64,000 bases of DNA from positions 19,132-83,131 of the forward strand of contig CAJTTH010000001.1 in NCBI GenBank assembly GCA_910579125.1. Reading direction: 5' to 3'. This document shows, one piece after another, positions 17,227 to 26,351 of this stretch. A program made the position numbers and the translations under genes. How positions within the stretch are numbered: position 1 is the first letter of the stretch; every line of letters begins with the position of its first letter. This DNA is from an uncultured Oscillospiraceae bacterium. GTDB taxonomy: Bacteria > Bacillota > Clostridia > Oscillospirales > Ruminococcaceae. The notes beneath the pieces were generated by a model. It was given only the letters and a program-made list of their open reading frames with translations. It made no database searches and was not told where the DNA came from.

Positions 17227-18621
17227 ATGCCAAAATTCCGTGAACTTCCCACAACGGCAGCCTGCTACTGCCGCGTATCGACTGAGAACCAGATTGAGAA
17301 CTACTCGATAGACGAGCAGCGCGAGCGCCTTGAGGCGTTCTGCAAGGCAAAGGGCTGGAGCCGCCCCGCAATGTTTATCGACCCGGGCTTTTCCGGCGGA
17401 ACTCTCGAACGCCCCGCGCTGCGCAGTCTGCTTGAGGATGTAAAACACGGCAAATTCGGCACGGTGGTCGTGTATAAGCTCGACAGACTTTCGCGTTCGC
17501 AGAAGGACACACTCTACCTTATTGAGGACGTGTTCAACAGGTACGGCGTGAGCTTCGTTTCGGTCTGCGAGAATTTTGATACGGGCACGCCGTTCGGCAA
17601 AGCAATGATAGGAATACTGTCCGTATTCGCGCAGCTCGAAAAGGATCAGATTACCGAACGTTTCACAATGGGCAGAATAGGGCGCGCCAAAAGCGGACTG
17701 TTCCACGGCGGCGGCAATGCTCCGACGGGCTACGACTACGTTGATGGTCATCTTGTCGTCAACGAGTTTCGGGCAATGCAAGTGCGCGAGGTTTTCGAGC
17801 GTTTTAAGCGCGGCGAGAGCGTTCACTCTATACAAAGAGCAATGCACGAAAAATACGGCGGATGGACAAATCATACGCTCGTCTACAACGTTTTGCGCAA
17901 CAGCATATATATTGGTATGGTGAAGTTCAACGGCGTGGAGTATGAGGGCGAACACACACCGATAATCGACGGCACACTGTTCTATGAGACGCAGATGCTG
18001 CTGGACTCTCGGAACGTTACCAATGCTCAAAAAACGCCGTTCCGTGCGGGCTTTCTGCTGTCGGGGCTGGTGTGCTGCGGCAATTGCGGAGCACGCTATC
18101 ACGGCAATCATGGGTATTACAAGTGTTATTCCCGAGCTAAGTCCGACAGGAGGTATATAATCGACCCCGACTGCAAAAACCCGAACCTCAAAATATCCGA
18201 GCTTGACAAATTTGTCGTCGGGGAGATATCCAAGGCGGTGCTCAACCCGTCCGCGATATTCAAGAATGTTCCCGAGAACCCGAAGGACGACCGCCGCGCC
18301 GTAACGGAAAAAAGGCTCGCCGAGATAGCAGCGAGCACCGAAAGACTTATCGACCTGTACCAAGCCGCCGAGATACCGCTTGACGGCATAACGTGCAGAC
18401 TGCGCGAACTTGAGACCGAGCGCGCGTTCCTCGAAAAACAGCTCAGCGGGCTGCCGGAAGTCCGCGTTGACAGGCGCTCGGAGTGGCTCGAAAATATCGC
18501 GCGGCACAAGGAATTTCTTGAAGTTTCGGAGGTTGCCTTGGCAAGAATGTATGTATCGTCGGTTATACGCAGTATAATCATAAAGAAGAGCGGGGAAGTT
18601 AAAATAGAGTGGCGCATATAA
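17227..18621 (+). CDS. Large serine recombinase
   Basis: 464 residues. The N-terminal resolvase domain has the catalytic Ser18 in CRVSTENQ and the downstream arginine-rich YKLDRLSRSQKD motif; a recombinase domain follows (about 160-270), then a zinc ribbon (CCGNCGARYHG...YYKC, about 283-300) and a coiled-coil C-terminal region. The protein should catalyse site-specific integration and excision of a mobile element. The ATG at 17227 follows GAGGTG at 17215-17220. It ends only 24 bases from the broken end of feoB, the usual position of such a gene at the edge of its element. The rest of an element (relaxase, replication genes) is not present to the left, so the island is probably eroded. Confidence 0.92.
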   Translation: MPKFRELPTTAACYCRVSTENQIENYSIDEQRERLEAFCKAKGWSRPAMFIDPGFSGGTLERPALRSLLEDVKHGKFGTVVVYKLDRLSRSQKDTLYLIEDVFNRYGVSFVSVCENFDTGTPFGKAMIGILSVFAQLEKDQITERFTMGRIGRAKSGLFHGGGNAPTGYDYVDGHLVVNEFRAMQVREVFERFKRGESVHSIQRAMHEKYGGWTNHTLVYNVLRNSIYIGMVKFNGVEYEGEHTPIIDGTLFYETQMLLDSRNVTNAQKTPFRAGFLLSGLVCCGNCGARYHGNHGYYKCYSRAKSDRRYIIDPDCKNPNLKISELDKFVVGEISKAVLNPSAIFKNVPENPKDDRRAVTEKRLAEIAASTERLIDLYQAAEIPLDGITCRLRELETERAFLEKQLSGLPEVRVDRRSEWLENIARHKEFLEVSEVALARMYVSSVIRSIIIKKSGEVKIEWRI

Positions 18622-18644
18622 TGCGCTTTTATTTTATGGGGAAT

Positions 18645-19964
18645 TTACATAATTGTAGTTCCCACACACATGGTCAGCGCCTGTTTCCCGCAAGCCTTGC
18701 ACTTGCAAAACGGCTTGTCGAGGTTATACGCGACGCGCGGCAGATAGCCCAAGTCCTCGAGAAGCGTAAACAGCGGGAAGAAGATCGCCATAGGGGGCAG
18801 CATAACGGCAACGACCCATGCGAGCACGCGGTAAGCGCCGTCGACGAGCAGCCCGTTCAGCCAATCGGGAGCGTTCAGCGCGGTCATAAGCTCGCCCAAT
18901 TTGTCGCCGAGCCGAAAGAGCGCGGTGCTCAGCAGCTCGGACGGGTAGTTCGCGCCGACAATGGTTATCCAGAAGACCGTCATAAGCATAAGCAGCATTA
19001 TCGGGAAACCGAAAACGCGGCTCGTGAGTATTCTGTCTGCGCGTGAGAGCTTGCCGCCCTGACCGCTCCCGCTTACGCATTCGCCGCAGACCTCTTCGGC
19101 GTTCAGCAAAATACACGAGACTATCCTGTCCTTAAGGCGGTCGGCGGTAATTTCGTTTTCGGCGAGCAGAGTACGCGCGCGCTCAACGGCTTCGGAGATT
19201 TCCGCGATATCGCCGAGGTTTTTGCCGAGGTATTTCTCTATCTCGGCAGTGAGCGAACTATCGCCGTCGATAAGCCGAAGCGCCAGCCAGCGCGGCGGAA
19301 CAGCGCCGCCGAGGTGCTTTTCCAACACGGGCTCGACTATCGAAACGGCTTGCTCGATAGGCTTTATGTAGCGCAGCTTGCGCGGTTTCGGCGTGATTTT
19401 CCCGCTGCATATCCCGTCCAGCTTGTCGGTGATTTTTTTCAGCGACGGCTTTTTGTGCGCGGACGTTCCCGCAACGGGCACGCCCAGCTCCTCTTCCAGC
19501 TTGGCGAGGTTTATCTTAATGCCACGCCGCTTCGCTTCATCGAGCAGATTGACGCAGACGAGCGTTTTCGGGCAGAGCTCCATTACCTGTAAGGCGAGGT
19601 TGAGACTGCGCTCGAGACAAGTCGCGTCGCAGACCACGACCGCCGCGTCGGGTTCGCCGAAGCAGATGAAATTCCTCGCGACCTCTTCCTCGGCGGAATG
19701 CGCAAGCAGCGAGTACGTTCCGGGAATATCCACGAGAACGTAGGAAAACTCCCGTCCTCGGCACCCGCCTTGTGCAATGGAAACGGTTTTGCCCGGCCAG
19801 TTTCCCGTGTGCTGATGAAGCCCCGTCAGCCCGTTGAACACGGTGCTTTTGCCGACATTGGGATTGCCCGCGATCGCTATTACGCGGTCGTCGGGGCTTG
19901 ATTTCTCGACCCTGATATCCGAGGACAGCACGCCGCTGCCCGTAGATTTTGCGGTAAGTCCCAT
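18645..19964 (-). pseudogene. feoB: feoB truncated to its N-terminal half
   Basis: 439 residues with the G-protein domain (GNPNVGKST, GNWPGKTV, DIPGTYSL), the linker and the first membrane helices of the ferrous-iron transporter. Full-length FeoB is roughly 600-800 residues; this frame stops just where the conserved MC(M/V)GFGCN core motif should come, reading TMCVG then TTIM and stop. The missing half carries the gate helices, so iron transport should be lost. The break lies next to the end of the serine recombinase gene, which suggests integration into feoB. The ATG directly follows the feoA stop, with AGGGGG upstream. The 3' half of feoB is not seen anywhere in the window. Confidence 0.85.
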
Positions 19965-20201
19965 TTATTTCCCCCTCACTATAACGCCCCGACTGTCACA
20001 CGCGCGGATAGCGATCACCGCGCCGCGTATAAGATATGCGCTCGGGTCGCCCATGGGGCTTCTCCCCACGCATTCGACCGCCGTTCCGCCGCACAGTCCT
20101 ATATCCAGAAGACGCCGCCGCATTGAGCCGTGTATCGTCAACCGCTCCACGACGGCGTTTTCTCCGACTTTAACATCACATAAACGCTTTATCTCGCCCA
20201 T
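19965..20201 (-). CDS. feoA: FeoA, ferrous iron transport accessory protein
   Basis: 78 residues forming an SH3-like FeoA domain, with the typical RRRLLDIGL and GTAVECVGRSPMGDP segments. FeoA is a small cytosolic protein thought to act on the FeoB G-domain during Fe(II) uptake. The gene is first in a two-gene unit with feoB on the minus strand, stop and start being directly adjacent. Because feoB is truncated, FeoA probably has no functional partner here unless another feoB exists elsewhere. A GAGGTGAG ribosome binding site precedes the ATG. Confidence 0.9.
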   Translation of the reverse strand: MGEIKRLCDVKVGENAVVERLTIHGSMRRRLLDIGLCGGTAVECVGRSPMGDPSAYLIRGAVIAIRACDSRGVIVRGK

Positions 20202-20323
20202 ACGCTCACCTCATATATATTTTCGCGTTACGGCATTATATGCTTTCGCTGAATGTTTGGTGAAGCCTTTTCCGTTCATGAAAAAGAGCCTCAGATGAGG
20301 GCGTATTTTTTTTGAAAACCCCC

Positions 20324-20352
20324 TTGCATTCCCGAATTGTTTGTGATATACT
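20324..20352 (+). promoter_or_regulatory. Sigma-A promoter of the first MATE gene
   Basis: TTGCAT (20324-20329) and TATACT (20347-20352) with a 17-base spacer. Confidence 0.7.
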
Positions 20353-20394
20353 GTATGGGTGCGTTTACGGATAATATGATAAGGGGGCGTTTTT

Positions 20395-21765
20395 ATGGGA
20401 AAAACCGCACTTCGCGATATGACCTCGGGTTCTCCCATGAAGCTGATACTCGGCTTTATGCTGCCGCTGCTGCTCGGTATGTTGTTTCAGCAGCTTTACA
20501 ATATGGTGGATACGATAATAGTGGGGCGGTATCTGGGCGTGAATGCTCTGGCGGGCGTCGGCTCTACGGGTTCGGTGAACTTTCTGGTGATAGGCTTCGT
20601 GCTGGGAGTATGCACGGGCTTTGCCATTCCCGTGGCGCAGAAATTCGGCTCAAAGGATTATGACGGGCTGCGGAAGTTTGTCGGCAACACTATTTGGGTC
20701 GCGGTGTTTTTCGCGGCTGTGCTGACCGCCGCGACCTGTCTGCTGTGCTCTAAAATTCTGGGGTGGATGCACACTCCAGACGGCGTTTTTGCGGAAGCGC
20801 GCGATTATATTTTCGTGATATTCCTCGGCATTCCCGCAACATTCTTGTACAACACTCTGTCGGGCTTTATACGTTCGCTCGGCGACTCGAAAACGCCCGT
20901 CGTGTTTCTGGTTATCTCCAGTCTGTTGAACGTCGCGCTCGACCTGTTTATGATAGTGGTGCTGAAAATGGGCGTCGCGGGCGCGGGCTGGGCGACGGTA
21001 ATTTCGCAGCTTGTCTCGGGGCTGTTATGTCTGGGATATATCGCGAGAAAATTCGAGATACTCCGCCTGAAACGCGCCGACCTCAAGCCCGACCCTTACT
21101 ATATCGGACGTCTGTGCGCCACGGGGCTGCCGATGGGCTTGCAGTATTCGATAACGGCGATAGGCTCGATACTCATTCAGTCCGCCGTGAACTCGCTCGG
21201 AGCGTCAAGTATGGCGGCGGTAACAGCGGGCAGCAAGGTCAGTCAGCTTATGTGCTGTCCGTTCGACGCAATGGGCAGCACCATGGCGACGTTCAGCGGG
21301 CAGAATATCGGCGCGGGGAAGCTCGACCGCGTCAAAAAGGGCTTGGGCAGCTGCTCCTTGCTCGGTGTGTGTTGGGCTGTGCTGGGGCTGGGGATAGTTC
21401 TGCTGTTCGGCGAAAACCTCATAATGCTGTTTATGGACAAGGAAAACACCGCGTCCGCCGAGGACATAAAGGCGATAATCAGGCTGGGGCGGCAGTTTCT
21501 GATAACGAACGCGGCGTTTTACATTCCGCTGGCATTCGTGAATATCGTGCGCTTCCTTATCCAAGGAATGGGCTTTTCGCAGATAGCGCTTTTCGCGGGG
21601 GTTTTCGAGCTTTTCGCGAGGGGCTTCGTGGCGCTCTTTACCGTGCCGCTCATCGGCTTTACGGGAGTGTGCTTCGCAAATCCCTCGGCGTGGGTGCTCG
21701 CGGACGCGTTCCTCTTCCCCGCGTACTTTATGTGCTGCCGCTACGTCAAACGTCATTCGTTATAA
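20395..21765 (+). CDS. MATE family efflux transporter
   Basis: 456 residues with about twelve membrane helices in two MatE halves (about 15-175 and 235-400). The N-terminal segment with LYNMVDTIIVGRYLG and the FIRSLGDSKTPVV loop are typical for the NorM/DinF/MepA superfamily of cation-coupled drug or metabolite exporters. The ATG at 20395 follows AAGGGGG. The gene has its own promoter, and its end overlaps by 6 bases the end of the convergent small helical protein. Substrate unknown. Confidence 0.92.
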   Translation: MGKTALRDMTSGSPMKLILGFMLPLLLGMLFQQLYNMVDTIIVGRYLGVNALAGVGSTGSVNFLVIGFVLGVCTGFAIPVAQKFGSKDYDGLRKFVGNTIWVAVFFAAVLTAATCLLCSKILGWMHTPDGVFAEARDYIFVIFLGIPATFLYNTLSGFIRSLGDSKTPVVFLVISSLLNVALDLFMIVVLKMGVAGAGWATVISQLVSGLLCLGYIARKFEILRLKRADLKPDPYYIGRLCATGLPMGLQYSITAIGSILIQSAVNSLGASSMAAVTAGSKVSQLMCCPFDAMGSTMATFSGQNIGAGKLDRVKKGLGSCSLLGVCWAVLGLGIVLLFGENLIMLFMDKENTASAEDIKAIIRLGRQFLITNAAFYIPLAFVNIVRFLIQGMGFSQIALFAGVFELFARGFVALFTVPLIGFTGVCFANPSAWVLADAFLFPAYFMCCRYVKRHSL

Positions 21766-22194
21766 AAAGACTCGTATGTCAACGGCAAGTTTTTCCTCAA
21801 GATTTATCAGCCTCTTTGTGATGTCCTTTGCTTTCTCCTCGGCAGCTTTGTATTGGTTCAGATATTTGTTGAGCGACTTTACTCCCATATTGCAGCCGTC
21901 GGTCATAAGGTCGGCTATCGTCTCGTCTGATTCGTTCATGATGAGCTTGGCGTTCGTCTTCATCCACGACATACCTTTCGCCATTGCGTCGGGGTCTTTT
22001 CCGCCGTCGTGATATTCGTTCAGCAGACCTTGAATTTCCCTTTTGAGCTTGTTGTGCTCGTCCTTGCAGTCGGAAAGGTATCTGCGCAGCTCCCCGCCGC
22101 GAACGTAGTCCAGAACGCCGTCAATGGACGACACGCCTGTTTTTATTCCCGCGTCGCATTCACGCAGCAGTTTTATTGTATCGGGTTCTATCAT
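21760..22194 (-). CDS. Small helical protein, ferritin-like/DUF2383-type
   Basis: 144 residues, almost entirely helical, soluble, with a regular heptad pattern consistent with a four-helix bundle. The sequence (MIEPDTIKLLREC at the start, SDETIADLMTDGCNMGVKSLN in the middle) recalls a conserved Clostridia protein of unknown function resembling ferritin-like DUF2383 proteins. I see no complete metal-binding ExxH pair. The start at ATG 22194 has AAAGGAG upstream. It is convergent with the MATE gene and divergent from the exonuclease gene. Function unknown, possibly stress related. Confidence 0.7.
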   Translation of the reverse strand: MIEPDTIKLLRECDAGIKTGVSSIDGVLDYVRGGELRRYLSDCKDEHNKLKREIQGLLNEYHDGGKDPDAMAKGMSWMKTNAKLIMNESDETIADLMTDGCNMGVKSLNKYLNQYKAAEEKAKDITKRLINLEEKLAVDIRVFL

Positions 22195-22288
22195 TGTGGT
22201 TCAACTCCTTTGTTTTCAGTTGAACTTATTATTCCGCGCCGTAAGTAAAATATTCGGCGGTGGATTTCTGATAAAGGAGCGCATTTTC

Positions 22289-22855
22289 ATGAAAAGATTT
22301 GCCGTGATTGACACCGAGACCACATGGGCGGACGAGGTGATGTCGATAGGGATAGCGGTTTCGGATTTTGGGGATTTCGGGATTATCGCCGAAAAATACT
22401 ACATATTGACGCCGTTCAAGGATCATGGGGGAATGTACACCAACGCGCTTTACGCAAAGGGAATTAAGCCCGACAAGGAGTGCCCGCGCGGTGAAGCGCT
22501 CGGCGACATAAAGGCGTTCCTCGGGGAACACAATGTCAACCTGATGTTCGCGTACAACGCCGTGTTTGATTATCGTCATCTTCCCGAGCTCCAATATCTG
22601 AAATGGTTCGACATAATGAAGATCGCGGCGTATCGGCAGTTTAACAGCAAGATACCCGCAAACGCCGAGTGCTTCGCAACGGGCAGACTGAAGCGAGGCT
22701 ACGGCGTCGAGGACGTTTACCGAATGTTAAGCGGAAACGGCAGATACGCCGAGCTTCACAACGCGCTCGCCGACGCACTGGACGAGCTGGAAATAATGCG
22801 AATGCTGGGCGTCGGGCTTGAGGGCTATAATTCCGCGGCGGTATGCTGCGTGTGA
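22289..22855 (+). CDS. DEDDh-type 3'-5' exonuclease-like protein
   Basis: 188 residues. The exonuclease fold is shown by motif ExoI VIDTETTW (Asp8, Glu10), a central AYNAVFDYRHL with the second Asp, and a late HNALADALDE matching HxxxxD of the DEDDh class (DnaQ/RNase T type). Such enzymes trim DNA or RNA 3' ends; the nucleic acid target is unknown. The ATG at 22289 follows AAAGGAG; a longer frame from 22124 runs into the divergent gene and was rejected. It stands alone, with no polymerase or ribonuclease gene next to it. Confidence 0.82.
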   Translation: MKRFAVIDTETTWADEVMSIGIAVSDFGDFGIIAEKYYILTPFKDHGGMYTNALYAKGIKPDKECPRGEALGDIKAFLGEHNVNLMFAYNAVFDYRHLPELQYLKWFDIMKIAAYRQFNSKIPANAECFATGRLKRGYGVEDVYRMLSGNGRYAELHNALADALDELEIMRMLGVGLEGYNSAAVCCV

Positions 22856-22920
22856 ATTTTGATATTATTATGAGAGCCTGAAATTACAGCATAACAGGAA
22901 ATGTTTTCGCCGATATTATG

Positions 22921-22929
22921 TGATATAAT
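22921..22929 (+). promoter_or_regulatory. Extended -10 element before the AraC-APH gene
   Basis: TGATATAAT at 22921-22929 is an extended -10; no good -35 box is seen. The start codon follows 27 bases later. Confidence 0.5.
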
Positions 22930-22956
22930 GAAACTATCCCGGGAAGGAGGACTTTC

Positions 22957-24261
22957 ATGCAGAATGCAGATATTATCGGAAAAAGCATTGCCTACATTGA
23001 GCAAAATCTGAAAACCGATATTACGCCCGAGGAGCTGGCGAGTATGGCTGGCTATTCGTTATGGCACTATCAGCGCTTGTTTGCGGAGGTGGTAGGCGTA
23101 CCGCCGGCTGCATACATCAACAGACGCAGGCTTGACCGCGCACTGTCGGAAATATGCGCAAAGCGCAAGGCGATTGACGCGGCCATGGATTACGGCTTTG
23201 ACAGCTATGCCGGATTTTACAAGGCGTTTTTGCGAATGTATGGTTGTTCTCCGAAAAAATATTTGTCTCTTTACGGAACTCATCAATCAATATCGGAGGT
23301 AACGGCTATGTATACGGAAACAGAATTACGAAAGGTACTGAAGCACTGGAACATTTCGGAGGATATTCCGATCAGCGAAATTCGAATCGTGGACGGAACA
23401 AAAACGGCAAACAATATCCGTCAAATCGGCAAGGAGTATATTTTAAAGACAGGCGACAGAGCGGCATTGCTGCGTAATGCCCGTGTCGCAAAGGCAATAG
23501 CAGCACAAGGACTGTCGGCGGCGGTTCCCGTGCAGACAACAGACGGCGGCGATATCACGGAGGATAACTTTATGTTGATACGCAAAATAAAAGGCGAGCC
23601 GCTTTCCAAAGCCGAACGCTTTGGTGAAAACCGCGCAGAGTTTGGTTTTGAATACGGGCAAAGCATAGCGCGGCTGCATAATGCGCTGGCGGCGGTGGAG
23701 GATAGCATTCAGCCGTTTGAGCAGAATTTATTTGCTCATGTGTCCGAATGGGCGCTCCCGTTGGTTCAAAAGCAGAATGTACAGTGGGATATGGGCATAC
23801 CTGACAGTTTTTTCAAGGAGTATATCAGTAATTTCGGCGCACTGTTTGAAAGGCTGCCGAAGCAATTGATACACCACGATCCTAATCCGTGTAATATTTT
23901 ATTTTGCGGCGGCGAGGTCAGCGGGTTTGTCGACTTTGAATTCAGTGAGCGAAATGTGCGCCTGTGGGACCCTTGCTATTGCGCCACGGGAATATTGTCC
24001 GAACAGCGCAGCGTTGAAAACGCATATGGAAAATTCCCAGAGATACTGGAGGCTGTTCTTCGCGGCTATGACAGCGTAAATCATTTGACAGCCGAAGAAA
24101 AACAAGCGGTTTACTATGTGATCTGTTCAATTCAGATGATATGTGTGGCGTATTTTGAAAGCGTCAGCGAATATAAAGATCTGGCGAGGACCAATCGGGA
24201 AATGCTGCTGTACATTATAGGGCAAAAAGATAGAATTAACAGCATTTATACTATCGCATAG
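22957..24261 (+). CDS. Fusion of AraC-type DNA-binding domain with an APH-like kinase
   Basis: 434 residues. Residues about 8-105 form the double helix-turn-helix of AraC regulators (LASMAGYSLWHYQRLFAEV...FYKAFLRMYGCSPKKY). From about 135 on the protein looks like an aminoglycoside/choline phosphotransferase, with Brenner motif HHDPNPCNIL and the DFG-like FVDFEFSERN with the following WDPCY. The kinase part could phosphorylate a small alcohol or antibiotic, or act as the ligand sensor of the regulator. GGAAGGAGG precedes the ATG at 22957. I see no frameshift at the joint near residue 115, so the fusion is genuine in this sequence. Confidence 0.85.
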   Translation: MQNADIIGKSIAYIEQNLKTDITPEELASMAGYSLWHYQRLFAEVVGVPPAAYINRRRLDRALSEICAKRKAIDAAMDYGFDSYAGFYKAFLRMYGCSPKKYLSLYGTHQSISEVTAMYTETELRKVLKHWNISEDIPISEIRIVDGTKTANNIRQIGKEYILKTGDRAALLRNARVAKAIAAQGLSAAVPVQTTDGGDITEDNFMLIRKIKGEPLSKAERFGENRAEFGFEYGQSIARLHNALAAVEDSIQPFEQNLFAHVSEWALPLVQKQNVQWDMGIPDSFFKEYISNFGALFERLPKQLIHHDPNPCNILFCGGEVSGFVDFEFSERNVRLWDPCYCATGILSEQRSVENAYGKFPEILEAVLRGYDSVNHLTAEEKQAVYYVICSIQMICVAYFESVSEYKDLARTNREMLLYIIGQKDRINSIYTIA

Positions 24262-24306
24262 ATCGACATAACGCGCGCAAAACAGCCATAAATTTTTAAC
24301 AACTCC

Positions 24307-24335
24307 TTGACTTTTCCGTCAAAATGCGGTATAAT
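24307..24335 (+). promoter_or_regulatory. Sigma-A promoter of the SDR gene
   Basis: TTGACT (24307-24312) and TATAAT (24330-24335), 17-base spacer. Confidence 0.85.
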
Positions 24336-24373
24336 AGTTTTGCAGTGAATTTATTTTCAAGGAGGTATTTGTT

Positions 24374-25123
24374 ATGGAACTTTTAAAGGATAATGTCGCG
24401 TTTGTGACGGGCGGCACAAGAGGAATTGGCTACGCGATAGTACGCACGTTCCTCGAAAACAAGGCTAAAGTCGTGCTCTGCGGTTCGAGACCCGAAACTG
24501 CGCAAAAGGCGGTGGACGCTCTCAAAGCCGAGAACTCCGCGTTCGAGGTCGAGGGAATGTCGCCCGACCTTACGGACTACGCGAGCGTGGAAAAGGCGAT
24601 AAACGACGTGAAAGCGAAGTACGGGAAAATTGACATTGTAGTAAACAACGCGGGCATAAGCGCATCCGAGCCGCTTTATAATTACGACCCCGCGAATTTC
24701 GACAAGATAATGCAGCTCAACGTAAATTCCTGTTTTTACACGGTGCGCGCGGCTGCTCCCATAATGAAAGAGAACGGCGGCGGAGTTGTCATCAATACCT
24801 CGTCTATGGTGTCTATCCACGGTCAGCCCGCAGGCGCGGGTTATCCCGCTTCCAAGTTTGCGGTCAACGGCTTGACGAAGTCGTTGGCGCGTGAGCTTGC
24901 CAAGGACAATATCCGCGTAAATGCGGTCGCCCCGGGCGTTACCGACACCGATATGGTCGCGGCGCTTCCCGAGCAGACGCGGCAGTATATCACCTCGACG
25001 ATACCGCTCGGGCGTATCGGCACGCCGCAGGACGTCGCGAACGCGTTCCTGTTTCTGGCAAGCCCTCTCGCGTCTTATGTTACGGGAGAAATTCTGTCCG
25101 TTGACGGCTGCGCGCGTTCGTAA
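24374..25123 (+). CDS. Short-chain dehydrogenase/reductase (FabG-like)
   Basis: 249 residues of a classical SDR: the nucleotide-binding TGGTRGIG near residue 14, the NNAGIS motif near 90 and the catalytic Tyr157-x3-Lys161 in YPASK. The C-terminal VDGCARS ending resembles FabG-type 3-oxoacyl reductases, but sugar or steroid alcohol dehydrogenases of this family look similar, so the substrate is open. A strong ribosome binding site (AAGGAGG) precedes the ATG at 24374. The gene has its own promoter and terminator and is therefore monocistronic; no fatty-acid synthesis genes lie beside it. Confidence 0.9.
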   Translation: MELLKDNVAFVTGGTRGIGYAIVRTFLENKAKVVLCGSRPETAQKAVDALKAENSAFEVEGMSPDLTDYASVEKAINDVKAKYGKIDIVVNNAGISASEPLYNYDPANFDKIMQLNVNSCFYTVRAAAPIMKENGGGVVINTSSMVSIHGQPAGAGYPASKFAVNGLTKSLARELAKDNIRVNAVAPGVTDTDMVAALPEQTRQYITSTIPLGRIGTPQDVANAFLFLASPLASYVTGEILSVDGCARS

Positions 25124-25130
25124 ATAATTG

Positions 25131-25162
25131 CTCCCCCTTGACCGAAACAAGGGGGAGTTTTT
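25131..25162 (+). terminator. Rho-independent terminator after the SDR gene
   Basis: CTCCCCCTTG (25131-25140) pairs perfectly with CAAGGGGGAG (25148-25157), followed by TTTTT. Confidence 0.9.
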
Positions 25163-25574
25163 ACGGCTGTAACGTTTCCGAAAGCGCGGCCGCCGCGGTC
25201 GGACGCAGCCTTGACAGGAACGCATCGAGAAAAAGCGCGGCGAATTTCACGAAAAGCGCATTTTCGTCGTGCGGCGTGAGCGGGTCGAGCACGAAATAGA
25301 GCTTTAAAGCCGCCGAGAGCGCTCCAGAGAGCGTGACCGAGCGGCTGCTTTTTTCGGGTGCTGCCGCCGAGAACGCGTGCGTGAGCATACGAAAGTACAG
25401 CGAAATCATAACGCACGCGGACAGCTCCCCGACAAGCGCACCAAAGCACCTTGCCGCGAACGGCAGACCGTCTCCGCACATCGAGGTCAATATCCGCACC
25501 GCCGCGAAAATCCCGATGAGCGCGGCGGTCTTTTTGCAGTATACGTCAAATTCGAGCTTGTTTATTACGTCCAT
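25161..25574 (-). CDS. Small hypothetical membrane-associated protein
   Basis: 137 residues from ATG 25574, with GGAGGGG just upstream (a GTG two codons earlier is also possible). Two or three hydrophobic stretches are visible (about 18-33, 42-62 and 82-95), separated by short Arg/Glu-containing loops, which suggests a small integral membrane protein. I do not recognise the family. It is convergent with the SDR gene, its end touching the terminator tail. A TATAAT-like element upstream near 25605-25612 may be its promoter. Confidence 0.55.
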   Translation of the reverse strand: MDVINKLEFDVYCKKTAALIGIFAAVRILTSMCGDGLPFAARCFGALVGELSACVMISLYFRMLTHAFSAAAPEKSSRSVTLSGALSAALKLYFVLDPLTPHDENALFVKFAALFLDAFLSRLRPTAAAALSETLQP

Positions 25575-25793
25575 TTTCACCCCTCCGTTTTTACCTTATT
25601 TTACCATATTATAACGGTCGGCGCAAGGGTGAAAATTCCGCGCTTTAACGCGTAATTTCGCAGAAGATGGCGCGGCGTGTAAAAAGCGGTCGTTCGGAGG
25701 GTTATTTTGGACTTGAAACGACTTTTTTTCCATTTCTGTACAGGTCGACCTCTTTTTACAAATTCGGCGCGCTGATTCTTGAATTGTTCGCGG

Positions 25794-26111
25794 TTATCGT
25801 TTTCCAAGGTCATGCTTGAACACATGAATAGTCAAAGCTAAGATAAGTGTTTGACAAGCCGCGGAAAGGGAAATAATATGACGGAAAAACAGGGAAAAGC
25901 CATAAGGCAGTTTGAGGAACTTGCGGCAATCGCCGAGTTTTGTGCGCAGCGTGCCTATGTGAACGTCTACTGTACGTGTTTCGCCGAGATAAGCTTCTCC
26001 CCAGACGCTTTGCAGAAGATGTTCTTTTGTGAATACAAGCCCCGAATTTTCCATAAATAATTTCAGTATCTCAAATTCCTTTAACGTGAGCCGGATTTTC
26101 TTTTGCTGCAC
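25794..26111 (-). pseudogene. Truncated OmpR-type response regulator (winged-helix part only)
   Basis: The first 65 or so residues match the DNA-binding domain of OmpR/PhoB regulators: LTLKEFEILKLFMENSG, VFTKEHLLQSVWG and VDVHIGTLRTKLGD. The receiver domain that should precede them is missing, and the expected ending (IKTVRGVGY) is replaced by LKLPYGFS and unrelated hydrophobic residues, probably after a frameshift. The fragment is a relic of a two-component system; no partner kinase is nearby. The flanking bases 25575-25793 and 26112-26299 show no gene I can support and become AT-rich towards the sigma-factor operon. Confidence 0.65.
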
Positions 26112-26299
26112 GGAGTTTTATTTTTTTGCGTTTTATACGGTTTTGCCTTAGCAACATCACAATTGTTTTCGGTATAGATATTGATTAGGCGGCAATTCCC
26201 GTTGGTAATATTTCCAGATTTACAGAAAGTGTGAATACAGTTAGAGCTGTTTTTGCAAAAGTTCAAAAAAACGCGGAATGTGCAATTTATGCATTTTTC

Positions 26300-26328
26300 T
26301 TGATTTTTTTACTTTATTATGCTATACT
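26300..26328 (+). promoter_or_regulatory. Promoter of the ECF sigma-factor operon
   Basis: TTGATT (26300-26305), 17 bases, TATACT (26323-26328) with TG at 26320-26321 giving an extended -10. Confidence 0.7.
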
Positions 26329-26351
26329 TGCTTTAAAGGAGTGGTAGATAT

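Noticed and set aside
17077..18507. Minus-strand frame of 476 codons opposite the serine recombinase
   Set aside because: The plus strand encodes a complete recombinase with catalytic motifs; this frame has none.
20281..20320. GCCTC/GAGGGC hairpin followed by T residues upstream of the MATE gene
   Set aside because: Short imperfect stem with no plus-strand gene upstream to terminate; probably chance.
25851..26060. Plus-strand frame of 69 codons opposite the OmpR-type fragment
   Set aside because: It is antisense to recognisable winged-helix coding sequence and has no family features.
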